The notes under the pieces were generated by a model, which was not told where the DNA came from, searched no databases, and saw nothing but the letters and a program-made list of their open reading frames with translations. A DNA stretch of 12,718 nt from Syntrophales bacterium (GTDB lineage Bacteria; Desulfobacterota; Syntrophia; Syntrophales; UBA2210), in contig JAQUQY010000023.1 of NCBI GenBank assembly GCA_028715865.1, positions 1-12,718 of the forward strand. Reading direction: 5' to 3'. Position 1 is the stretch's first letter; each line of letters opens with the position of its first letter. This document shows positions 6,690 to 12,718 of the stretch, in pieces. The translations under genes and the position numbers were made by a program.

Positions 6690-7619
6690 ATAAAGCGGAC
6701 ACTGCGTATAGGAACCCGGGGAAGCGACCTGGCTCTCGTGCAGTCACGCTCCATCGCTTCGGACCTGCTGAAGCATCATCCTGATATGAACTTCGAGATT
6801 GTTCCCATAAAGACAAGAGCCGACAGGATGCAGGACGTGGCCATTGTGGAGCTTGGAGGAAAGGGTGTATTCGTTAAAGAGATCGAAGATGAACTTTTGA
6901 AGGGAACCATCGACATGGCTGTTCACAGCATGAAGGATGTTCCTGTTGAGCTGCCTGAAGGTCTTGAGATAGCGGCATATCCCCGCCGGGAAGATCCCAG
7001 GGATGTTCTCGTTACGATGGGGCGTCTGAAGTTGGAGGAGCTTCCCCGCGCTGCCAGGATAGGAACGGGATCACTTCGCCGCCGGATGCAGCTGCTGAAT
7101 ATCATGCCTGACCTGGAAATTGTTCCCATAAGGGGAAACCTGAAAACGAGAATCGGAAAGATCGAACCGGAGGGTCTCCACGGGATTATGCTGGCCGCGG
7201 CGGGATTGAGACGCATGGGGTGGATCGCGGAAGTGTCCCAGTTTCTCTCGGAAGAGGTTATTCTTCCGGCAGCGGGGCAGGGGGTCCTGGGCATCGAGAT
7301 TCGAAGTGATGATGGGGAAATAAGGGAGCTTGTGTCCTCTCTCAACCATGCCGATACGGTGATTGAAATTTTAGCGGAACGGGCTTTTCTACACCGCCTC
7401 GGAGGCGGGTGCCAGGTTCCCATCGCGGGGCACGCGCGTGTCCATGGAGAATCACTGCAGATAAGCGGCATGGTTGGAACACCCGATGGGCGGATTCTGA
7501 TCAGCGAAACAATGCGCGGAGGCCGACACGACGGCGCGGTCCTTGGCCGGGCAGTGGCGGAGGCGATCCTTGCCCGTGGCGGAAGAGAGGTTCTTGAAAT
7601 TGAATACAGCGCCTGTTGA
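6690..7619 (+). CDS. hemC: Porphobilinogen deaminase (hydroxymethylbilane synthase) HemC, AUA start
   Basis: HemC joins four porphobilinogens into hydroxymethylbilane, using a covalently bound dipyrromethane cofactor. Numbered from an initiator at 6690, the 309-residue product has the universal N-terminus LRIGTRGSDLALVQ (5-18), catalytic Asp83 in HSMKDVPVELPEG, GTGSLRRRMQL at about 125-135 and the cofactor-carrying Cys241 in GGGCQVP. The start is odd: no in-frame ATG, GTG or TTG lies between the region of the hemA stop and the GTG at 6738, which would begin inside the conserved motif and delete TRGSDLAL. An AGGAG at 6677-6681 sits 8 nt before an ATA at 6690, so initiation at AUA, or a sequencing or mutational change from ATG, is inferred. 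The gap to hemA is 35 nt. Confidence 0.93.
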   Translation: MKRTLRIGTRGSDLALVQSRSIASDLLKHHPDMNFEIVPIKTRADRMQDVAIVELGGKGVFVKEIEDELLKGTIDMAVHSMKDVPVELPEGLEIAAYPRREDPRDVLVTMGRLKLEELPRAARIGTGSLRRRMQLLNIMPDLEIVPIRGNLKTRIGKIEPEGLHGIMLAAAGLRRMGWIAEVSQFLSEEVILPAAGQGVLGIEIRSDDGEIRELVSSLNHADTVIEILAERAFLHRLGGGCQVPIAGHARVHGESLQISGMVGTPDGRILISETMRGGRHDGAVLGRAVAEAILARGGREVLEIEYSAC

Positions 7620-7698
7620 TGGAATTGTAAATGACAGGCTTTCGATCCTTCAGGGGCGATTGTAAATCTTTTTTTGTTTAGGCAGAGGTGGCGCCGGT
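7620..7698. other. Intergenic stretch after hemC with a weak terminator candidate
   Basis: ATTGTAAAT occurs twice (7624-7632 and 7659-7667), 35 bp apart. A very short stem, GATT-GTA-AATC, is followed by seven T residues (7669-7675); its four A/T-rich pairs make it a poor terminator, so some read-through into the next block is likely. No coding frame is convincing here. Confidence 0.3.
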
Positions 7699-7726
7699 TT
7701 GATAGTAAGGAAAAGCTTACTATATT
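7699..7726 (+). promoter_or_regulatory. Promoter of heme cluster block 2, with an operator-like dyad
   Basis: TTGATA (7699-7704) and TATATT (7721-7726) are 16 bases apart, a good match to a sigma-70-type promoter. The spacer is almost filled by a perfect inverted repeat, ATAGTAAG-N6-CTTACTAT (7702-7723), which overlaps both boxes. A regulator bound there would block RNA polymerase. The leader from about 7733 to the cobA-hemD start at 7801 is about 70 nt. The regulator is unknown; the arms do not match an operator I can name. Confidence 0.55.
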
Positions 7727-7800
7727 AAAAAGGCAACATCGACCAATGTAAAAGAGAACCTCGAGTTCCGACGGCAATGCCGGCGATTAAGGAAGCATTG

Positions 7801-9321
7801 ATGCAGAAGCAGGGTAAAGTCTATATCATCGGGGGCGGACCGGGAGACCCCGGACTTGTAACGCTCCGGGCTGTCGAATGCCTGTCCCGGGCGCAGGTGG
7901 TGGTCTACGACTATCTCGTCAGCAGGGAAATACTTAACCATGCGCCGGCGGAAGCACGCCTTATTTACGTGGGAAAACAGGGCGGGGACCACTCGCTTTC
8001 CCAGGACGAGATCAATCGCGTCCTGGTTCAGGAGGCCATGGAGGGGCGGGTAGTGGCCCGTCTCAAAGGCGGGGATCCATTCATATTCGGCCGCGGAGGC
8101 GAGGAGGCCCTGATACTTGCAGAGCATGGCATACCCTTCGAGATAATCCCGGGCATCAGTTCGGCCGTGGCCGTTCCAGCCTATGCCGGCATTCCCCTCA
8201 CACAGCGGGAGTTTACATCCACGGTTGCCTTCGTCACTGGCCACGAAGACCCGACGAAGCCAGAAAGCAGGCTTCACTGGGAACACCTCGCGCCCCTGGA
8301 AACGCTCGTTTTTCTCATGGGCGTGAAAAACCTCCCCACAATCACGGAAAAGCTTATGGAGCACGGAAAAGATCCGGAAACGCCGGCCATACTCATCCGC
8401 TGGGGAACCACGGCTGACCAGGAGAGCCTGGAGGGAACCCTGGGAACCATAGCCTCACTTGCCCGCGAGCGGGGCATGACTCCTCCGGCAATCTTCGTTG
8501 CAGGCGAAGTAGTGGGGCTTAGGGACAAGCTTGCCTGGTTCGAAAAGAAGCCACTCTTCGGCAAGGGCATAGTTATAACCCGTCCCGAGGGTCAGGCACG
8601 TGAGTTTGCAGGCATGCTCAGGGAAAAAGGCGCAAGGGTTACCATTTTTCCCGTCATTTCAATAGTCCCAAACGAAAATCCAGACAGGCTGGACGAAGCC
8701 ATAGCCGCCATCAGCACCTACCAGTGGATAATATTCACCAGCGCCAACAGCGTCCGTTTCTTTTTTGAGCGCCTTCGATTCCTCGGGAAAGATCTGAGGG
8801 AACTGAAGGGCCTTCGCGTCGCCACCATAGGCCCGGCTACGGCCGCGGCAATCGAGGCCATGGGTATCAGGGTGGACATCGTTCCCGACGAGTACATCTC
8901 CGAGGGGGTGGTGAAGGCATTCGAGGGAGTGAACCTGAAGGGGGCCAAGATACTGCTGCCCAGGGCGGAAACGGCCCGAGACGTTATTCCCGGTGAGCTT
9001 GCCTCCCGTGGAGCCTCGGTGGACGTGATTACCGTCTACCGTACAGAAGGTTCCGGCCGGGATGGATCTGAGCTGACCAGCCTCATGAATGAAGGCCGCG
9101 TTGATGTGCTGACCTTCACCAGTCCGTCAACGGTGAAACACTGTATTGAAATCATAGGAGGAATCGAGCAGATACCTTCTTCCGTCGCCATCGCCTGCAT
9201 AGGTCCCGTTACTGAAGCGGCTGCCCGGAAGGCTGGTCTGAGGGTGGACATAATGCAGGGCCCCTACGACATGAAGGGATTCGTGTCCGCCATCGAGGAA
9301 GGGTTGAGAAAAATGCGATGA
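7801..9321 (+). CDS. cobA-hemD: Fused uroporphyrinogen-III C-methyltransferase / uroporphyrinogen-III synthase (CobA-HemD)
   Basis: This 506-residue fusion carries two consecutive steps. The N-terminal SUMT (CobA) domain, about 1-245, methylates uroporphyrinogen III at C2 and C7 to give precorrin-2. It shows VYIIGGGPGDPGLVTLRA (7-24), VVYDYLVS (34-41), ARLKGGDPFIFGRGGEEA (86-103) and PGISSAVAVPAYAGIPLT (117-134). The C-terminal HemD domain, from about 256 (GIVITRPEGQAREFA) to the end, cyclises hydroxymethylbilane with inversion of ring D; its two-lobed fold shows FTSANSVRFFFERL and FTSPSTVKH. I chose the ATG at 7801, with AAGGA 8 nt upstream; an ATG at 7777 has no clear ribosome site. The stop overlaps ahbC by 4 bp. 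The fusion passes carbon towards siroheme, as the alternative heme route requires. Confidence 0.95.
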   Translation: MQKQGKVYIIGGGPGDPGLVTLRAVECLSRAQVVVYDYLVSREILNHAPAEARLIYVGKQGGDHSLSQDEINRVLVQEAMEGRVVARLKGGDPFIFGRGGEEALILAEHGIPFEIIPGISSAVAVPAYAGIPLTQREFTSTVAFVTGHEDPTKPESRLHWEHLAPLETLVFLMGVKNLPTITEKLMEHGKDPETPAILIRWGTTADQESLEGTLGTIASLARERGMTPPAIFVAGEVVGLRDKLAWFEKKPLFGKGIVITRPEGQAREFAGMLREKGARVTIFPVISIVPNENPDRLDEAIAAISTYQWIIFTSANSVRFFFERLRFLGKDLRELKGLRVATIGPATAAAIEAMGIRVDIVPDEYISEGVVKAFEGVNLKGAKILLPRAETARDVIPGELASRGASVDVITVYRTEGSGRDGSELTSLMNEGRVDVLTFTSPSTVKHCIEIIGGIEQIPSSVAIACIGPVTEAAARKAGLRVDIMQGPYDMKGFVSAIEEGLRKMR

Positions 9322-10505
9322 TAGGCATTTCAAAGCTATACTGCGGCGGCGTGGAACCCTCCGATGTTCTTCGCTACGGTTCCGATTCAAAGAGCCTGCC
9401 TTCGCACCTGCTCCAGTTTTCCACCGACAAGAAGCCTGTGGTGGTGTGGAACGTGACGCGGCGGTGCAACCTGAAGTGCGTCCACTGCTATTCAAGTTCC
9501 CGTAACGTGGCATATGCCGGCGAACTCGACAGGGAGCAGGGAAGGGCGCTGCTGGCTGACCTGGCCGATTTCGGATGTCCCGTGGCGCTTTTTTCCGGCG
9601 GCGAGCCATTTATGAGAAAGGATCTTCCCGAACTGGTAAGCTACGCTGTTGAAAGGGGAATGCGTGCCGTCATTTCAACCAACGGAACGCTTATAACGCC
9701 GGAACAGGCCCGCATTTACGCGGGCATAGGCCTTTCCTACGTTGGCGTCAGTCTCGACGGCGTAGGTCCCGTGCACGACAGGTTCAGGGGCGTCCAGGGA
9801 GCCTTCGACGCGACCATGCGGGGAATCAGAAATTGCCAGGACGCGGGCATCAAAGTGGGTATAAGGTTCACCCTTACCAGGTCGAACGTGGCGGAAGTGC
9901 CGGCCGTCTTCGACCTTGTGGAGTCAGAGGAAATCCCCCGGTTATGCTTTTATCACCTGGTGTATTCGGGACGCGGCTCCGTTCTCATCAAGGAAGACCT
10001 TTCTCATGATGAAACCCGGGCCGCGGTGGATCTCATTCTTAACCGAACGAAAAACCTCTTCGACCGCGGCAAATCGAAGGAAGTACTCACCGTGGACAAC
10101 CATGCCGACGGGCCCTATATCTATCTTCGGCTGCTTCGGGAGGACCCGGACCGGGCATCCGAGGTGCTGAAACTTCTCAGAATGAACGAAGGGAACAACT
10201 CGGGACGGGGCATAGGCTGTGTCAGCTGGGACGGCGAGGTCCATCCTGACCAGTTCTGGCGCAACATTTCCCTGGGCAATGTAAGGGAAAGGCCCTTTCA
10301 TGAAATATGGGAAGACACAGGCAACGATCTGCTGATGAAGCTGAAGGAAAAAATGGTCCACGTCACGGGGCGTTGCGCTTCCTGCAGATGGCTCGACATA
10401 TGCGGAGGCAATTTCAGGGCTCGGGCCGAAGCGGTAAATGGAGACATCTGGGGCGAAGACCCGGCCTGTTACCTGACGGAAGCGGAAATAATAAAGGAGA
10501 GTTGA
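9318..10505 (+). CDS. ahbC: 12,18-didecarboxysiroheme deacetylase AhbC (radical SAM)
   Basis: AhbC removes the two acetate side chains of 12,18-didecarboxysiroheme to give Fe-coproporphyrin III, the second Ahb step of siroheme-dependent heme synthesis. The 395-residue product has the family-typical N-terminus MIGISKLYCGG...EPSDVLRYG and the radical-SAM cluster motif Cys50-x3-Cys54-x2-Cys57 (CNLKCVHC). Next come the SAM-binding GGEP and TNGT motifs and a SPASM-like C-terminus with C301, C353, C356, C362 and C384 for auxiliary iron-sulfur binding. The related NirJ of heme d1 synthesis is the main alternative, but the hemB-ahbD context favours AhbC. The ATG at 9318 overlaps the previous stop (ATGA). 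The clusters imply function under anoxic or low-oxygen conditions. Confidence 0.9.
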   Translation: MIGISKLYCGGVEPSDVLRYGSDSKSLPSHLLQFSTDKKPVVVWNVTRRCNLKCVHCYSSSRNVAYAGELDREQGRALLADLADFGCPVALFSGGEPFMRKDLPELVSYAVERGMRAVISTNGTLITPEQARIYAGIGLSYVGVSLDGVGPVHDRFRGVQGAFDATMRGIRNCQDAGIKVGIRFTLTRSNVAEVPAVFDLVESEEIPRLCFYHLVYSGRGSVLIKEDLSHDETRAAVDLILNRTKNLFDRGKSKEVLTVDNHADGPYIYLRLLREDPDRASEVLKLLRMNEGNNSGRGIGCVSWDGEVHPDQFWRNISLGNVRERPFHEIWEDTGNDLLMKLKEKMVHVTGRCASCRWLDICGGNFRARAEAVNGDIWGEDPACYLTEAEIIKES

Positions 10506-10507
10506 CG

Positions 10508-11482
10508 ATGCAGTATCCCGAATACAGGCCGCAAAGGCTGAGGAAAAATGAGAACATGAGGCGCTTGACCAGGGAAACACGCCTGTCCGTGGACAGCCTG
10601 GTTTGCCCGCTCTTCGTCGTTCCAGGTTCAAAGATCAAGAAACCGATCGCATCCATGCCGGGGCAGTTCCAGCTTTCAGTTGATTACTTGGTTAAGGAGG
10701 CGGAGGCGATCCGTGAGCTGGGAATTCCGGCGATTCTTCTCTTCGGAATTCCCGCGAAAAAGGATGATCTGGCAAGCGGGGCCTTCGCGAAAAAGGGCGT
10801 CGTTCAGATTGCCCTTTCCGCCATTAAGGAAAAAGTCCCAGAATTGCTCGTAATCACCGATGTATGCCTCTGTGAGTACACCATTCATGGCCATTGCGGC
10901 ATGCTCGAAGGCGAAGCCATTGACAACGACGCCACAATCGAAGTGCTCGGTGAAACAGCCCTTTCGCACGCGAAGGCGGGAGCAGACATAGTGGCGCCCT
11001 CGGCCATGATGGACGGCCAGGTCCTGGCCATTCGGGAAGCCCTCGACGAGGGGGGCTTTGAATCCACTCCCATAATGGCCTATTCGGCCAAGTACGCGTC
11101 GTCTTTTTACGGACCCTTCCGGGAAGCCGCCGAGAGCGCGCCACAATTCGGAGACAGGAAATCATACCAGATGGATCCCGCCAACAGCGACGAAGCCATA
11201 AGGGAAATTACCCTGGATGTGGCTGAAGGAGCTGACATCATAATGGTCAAGCCGGCCCTTTCCTACCTGGACGTAATTCGCAGGGTGAAGGAAGAGTTTG
11301 ATCTCCCCCTGGCTGCCTATAACGTGAGCGGAGAATACGCCATGGTCAAGGCGGCGGCGAACATGGGCTGGATCGACGGCGAAAGGGCCATGATGGAGAT
11401 CCTGCTTTCCATGAGACGGGCAGGGGCTGACATAATCATAACATATCACGCGAAGGAAGCCGCCGAAGTGCTTTCAAGGTAA
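10508..11482 (+). CDS. hemB: Delta-aminolevulinic acid dehydratase (porphobilinogen synthase) HemB
   Basis: HemB condenses two 5-aminolevulinate molecules into porphobilinogen in the cytoplasm. The 324-residue product has the TIM-barrel signatures. DVCLCEYTIHGHCG holds the cysteine zinc site (C120, C122, C130), marking a zinc-dependent rather than a purely magnesium-type enzyme. The Schiff-base lysines are Lys195 (MAYSAKYASSFYGPFREA) and Lys248 (IIMVKPALSYLDVI). I chose the ATG at 10508, with a GGAG about 9 nt upstream and only 2 nt after the ahbC stop; the family N-terminus YRPQRLRKNENMRRLTRET follows. A frame opening at 10307 extends far into ahbC and is spurious. Its position between the two radical-SAM genes is typical of alternative heme clusters. 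Confidence 0.97.
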   Translation: MQYPEYRPQRLRKNENMRRLTRETRLSVDSLVCPLFVVPGSKIKKPIASMPGQFQLSVDYLVKEAEAIRELGIPAILLFGIPAKKDDLASGAFAKKGVVQIALSAIKEKVPELLVITDVCLCEYTIHGHCGMLEGEAIDNDATIEVLGETALSHAKAGADIVAPSAMMDGQVLAIREALDEGGFESTPIMAYSAKYASSFYGPFREAAESAPQFGDRKSYQMDPANSDEAIREITLDVAEGADIIMVKPALSYLDVIRRVKEEFDLPLAAYNVSGEYAMVKAAANMGWIDGERAMMEILLSMRRAGADIIITYHAKEAAEVLSR

Positions 11483-11500
11483 AGGGAAACAGGGATTATC

Positions 11501-12592
11501 ATGGCACGAGCCCGGTCATCGTTAACTCTTCCCCATGATCTTCGCATGGTGGCCTGGGAAATTACCCGAAGCTGTAACTTGGACTGTGTCCACTGCAGGG
11601 CGGCCGCGAAGTACGGTCCCTACGACGGGGAATTCACCACGGAACAGTGCCTGTCTCTTCTGAACGATATCGCATCCATGGGCAGCCCTGTGGTTATTCT
11701 CACGGGCGGCGAACCCTACCTGAGGGATGACATCTTTCATGTCGCCGCCCGGGGAGATCGTCTGGGCCTGCGCATGGTCCTGGCAACAAACGGAACCCTG
11801 GTGACAGACAAGATTGCCCGGAAAACCAGGGAGGCGGGAATAAAGCGAGTGAGCATCAGCATAGACGGAGCCGAGGCGAAGGAGCATGACCGGTTTCGTG
11901 GGGTGCCCGGAGCCTTCGAGGCGGCCATAAGTGGTATAGAGGAATTTCGGAGGGCCGGCGTTGAATTCCAGATCAACACCACCATAACAGAACAGAACCG
12001 GGGTGAACTGGACAGGATAATGGACCTGGCGAAGCGTCTGGGAGCTGCGGGCCACCACATATTCCTGCTTGTTCCCACGGGAAGGGCAAGGGACATGGCG
12101 CATCAGGCTATCGGGCCCGAGGAGTACGAGGAAACCCTGCTATGGTACAATGAACGCGAGAAAACCTGCTCCATGCAGATGAAAGCCACCTGCGCTCCCC
12201 AGTATTACCGAATTTATCAGCAGAACAGGCAGGGCGGGAGTCAAAAACGGGAACAGGGCGGCCCGCTTAACACAATGACCCGCGGATGCATGGGGGGAAG
12301 TTCCTTCTGCTTCATCTCACACCGGGGGCAGGTCCAGCCTTGCGGTTTCCTGGAAATCGACTGCGGACAGCTGTCCAGCCAGTCCTTTCCCGAAATATGG
12401 GAAGAATCCCCACTGTTCCATGACCTCAGGAATCTTGCCATCTACGAGGGAAAATGCGGACGATGCGAGTTCTTGAGGATATGTGGAGGCTGCCGTGCCC
12501 GTGCCTACGAGGCAACGGGCAGCTACCTGGCCGAAGAGCCCCTATGCCCATGGGAACCGGGAAGTGGAAAGGACTCAACCAATGATGGATGA
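11501..12592 (+). CDS. ahbD: Heme b synthase AhbD (radical SAM, Fe-coproporphyrin III decarboxylase)
   Basis: AhbD performs the last step of the alternative pathway, oxidative decarboxylation of two propionates of Fe-coproporphyrin III to vinyl groups, yielding heme b. The 363-residue product has the radical-SAM motif Cys25-x3-Cys29-x2-Cys32 (CNLDCVHC), GGEPYLRDD and TNGT. The cysteine-rich C-terminal half has C263, C270, C281 and C288 and a SPASM-like block C319-x2-C322-x5-C328-x2-C331 with C349 in EEPLC, for auxiliary [4Fe-4S] clusters. The end RICGGCRARAYEATGSYLAEEPLC is characteristic of AhbD-type proteins. It follows hemB by 18 nt and its end overlaps the next gene by 11 bp. AhbC-like function is less likely because ahbC is present two genes upstream. 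Confidence 0.9.
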   Translation: MARARSSLTLPHDLRMVAWEITRSCNLDCVHCRAAAKYGPYDGEFTTEQCLSLLNDIASMGSPVVILTGGEPYLRDDIFHVAARGDRLGLRMVLATNGTLVTDKIARKTREAGIKRVSISIDGAEAKEHDRFRGVPGAFEAAISGIEEFRRAGVEFQINTTITEQNRGELDRIMDLAKRLGAAGHHIFLLVPTGRARDMAHQAIGPEEYEETLLWYNEREKTCSMQMKATCAPQYYRIYQQNRQGGSQKREQGGPLNTMTRGCMGGSSFCFISHRGQVQPCGFLEIDCGQLSSQSFPEIWEESPLFHDLRNLAIYEGKCGRCEFLRICGGCRARAYEATGSYLAEEPLCPWEPGSGKDSTNDG

Positions 12593-12718
12593 TACCGACA
12601 AGGCTATCCTCAACATAATCCAGCGTGACTTCCCTTTGGAAAAGAATCCCTTCGCGGTTGTGGGAAGCAGAGTAGGTATCAGCGGTGAGGAGGTTCGAGT
12701 TCGTTTGAAGAAACTGAA
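12582..12718 (+). CDS. Siroheme decarboxylase subunit (AhbA/AhbB, Lrp/AsnC-like), 3' end outside window
   Basis: The first 45 codons of a gene continuing past the window. The peptide MMDDTDKAILNIIQRDFPLEKNPF followed by VGSRVGISGEEVRVRLKKL is the winged-helix N-terminus of Lrp/AsnC-like proteins. The phrase IIQRDFPLE-NPF is typical of the siroheme decarboxylase group (AhbA, AhbB, NirD/L/G/H). AhbA and AhbB together decarboxylate siroheme at C12 and C18, the first step after siroheme. AAAGGA lies 8 nt before the ATG at 12582; a second ATG at 12585 is possible. It overlaps ahbD by 11 bp. Whether it is ahbA, ahbB or a fusion cannot be told from this fragment. Confidence 0.85.
   Translation, partial: MMDDTDKAILNIIQRDFPLEKNPFAVVGSRVGISGEEVRVRLKKL

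Noticed and set aside
6082..6816. 244-codon minus-strand frame opposite hemA and the hemC start
   Set aside because: Antisense shadow with no motif and no ribosome site. It covers the unusual hemC start but offers no alternative explanation for it.
6923..7777. 284-codon minus-strand frame opposite hemC
   Set aside because: Composition is Arg/Ser/Pro-rich, as expected for an antisense shadow; hemC on the plus strand has all family motifs.
10307..10507. Extended hemB start inside ahbC
   Set aside because: The added 67 codons are an out-of-frame reading of the ahbC Cys-rich end; ATG 10508 has a ribosome site and the family N-terminus.

Overview
The window looks like a chromosomal segment of an anaerobic deltaproteobacterium (Desulfobacterota: a sulfate reducer or syntroph). 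The main evidence is the heme gene set. It joins an ordinary uroporphyrinogen-III branch to the two radical-SAM enzymes of the alternative, siroheme-dependent pathway (AhbC, AhbD) and the start of a siroheme decarboxylase subunit. No hemE, hemF/N, hemG or hemH appears. The CobA-HemD fusion, and HemB placed between the two radical-SAM genes, fit the same group. The assignment rests on gene content only.

Left part (1-1334): an accessory, A/T-rich junction. Two tandem 21-bp repeats look like the terminus of an IS21-family insertion sequence. They run directly into a class III nucleotide cyclase gene that has lost its 5' part. About 490 bp without a convincing gene follow, holding one weak small ORF and a plus-strand terminator. 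A tRNA-Phe(GAA) gene on the minus strand then marks the edge, with its own promoter and terminator.

Middle part (1495-3723, minus strand): a compact operon prmA-rsmE-RDD membrane protein, with 8-bp and 4-bp gene overlaps. It encodes two translation-apparatus methyltransferases and a small membrane protein. Its promoter lies back to back with that of the heme cluster, the two -35 boxes being only 5 bp apart.

Right part (3863 to the window end, plus strand): a heme biosynthesis cluster in two blocks. Block 1 is precorrin-2 dehydrogenase, a CcsA/HemX-like membrane protein, hemA and hemC. Block 2, after a 181-bp gap with a promoter and a perfect inverted repeat, is cobA-hemD, ahbC, hemB, ahbD and the first 45 codons of an ahbA/ahbB gene, with overlapping or nearly touching genes.

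The products form one route. HemA starts from glutamyl-tRNA. HemB, HemC and the HemD domain make uroporphyrinogen III, the CobA domain makes precorrin-2, and the Met8/SirC-type enzyme makes sirohydrochlorin (and perhaps siroheme). The AhbA/B decarboxylase, AhbC and AhbD convert siroheme to heme b. HemL and a dedicated sirohydrochlorin ferrochelatase are not in the window. The most unusual local features are a hemC gene whose conserved N-terminus can only be reached from a non-standard (AUA) start, the dyad inside the block-2 promoter, and the IS-truncated cyclase. The pathway itself is already described; I do not see a wholly new system.
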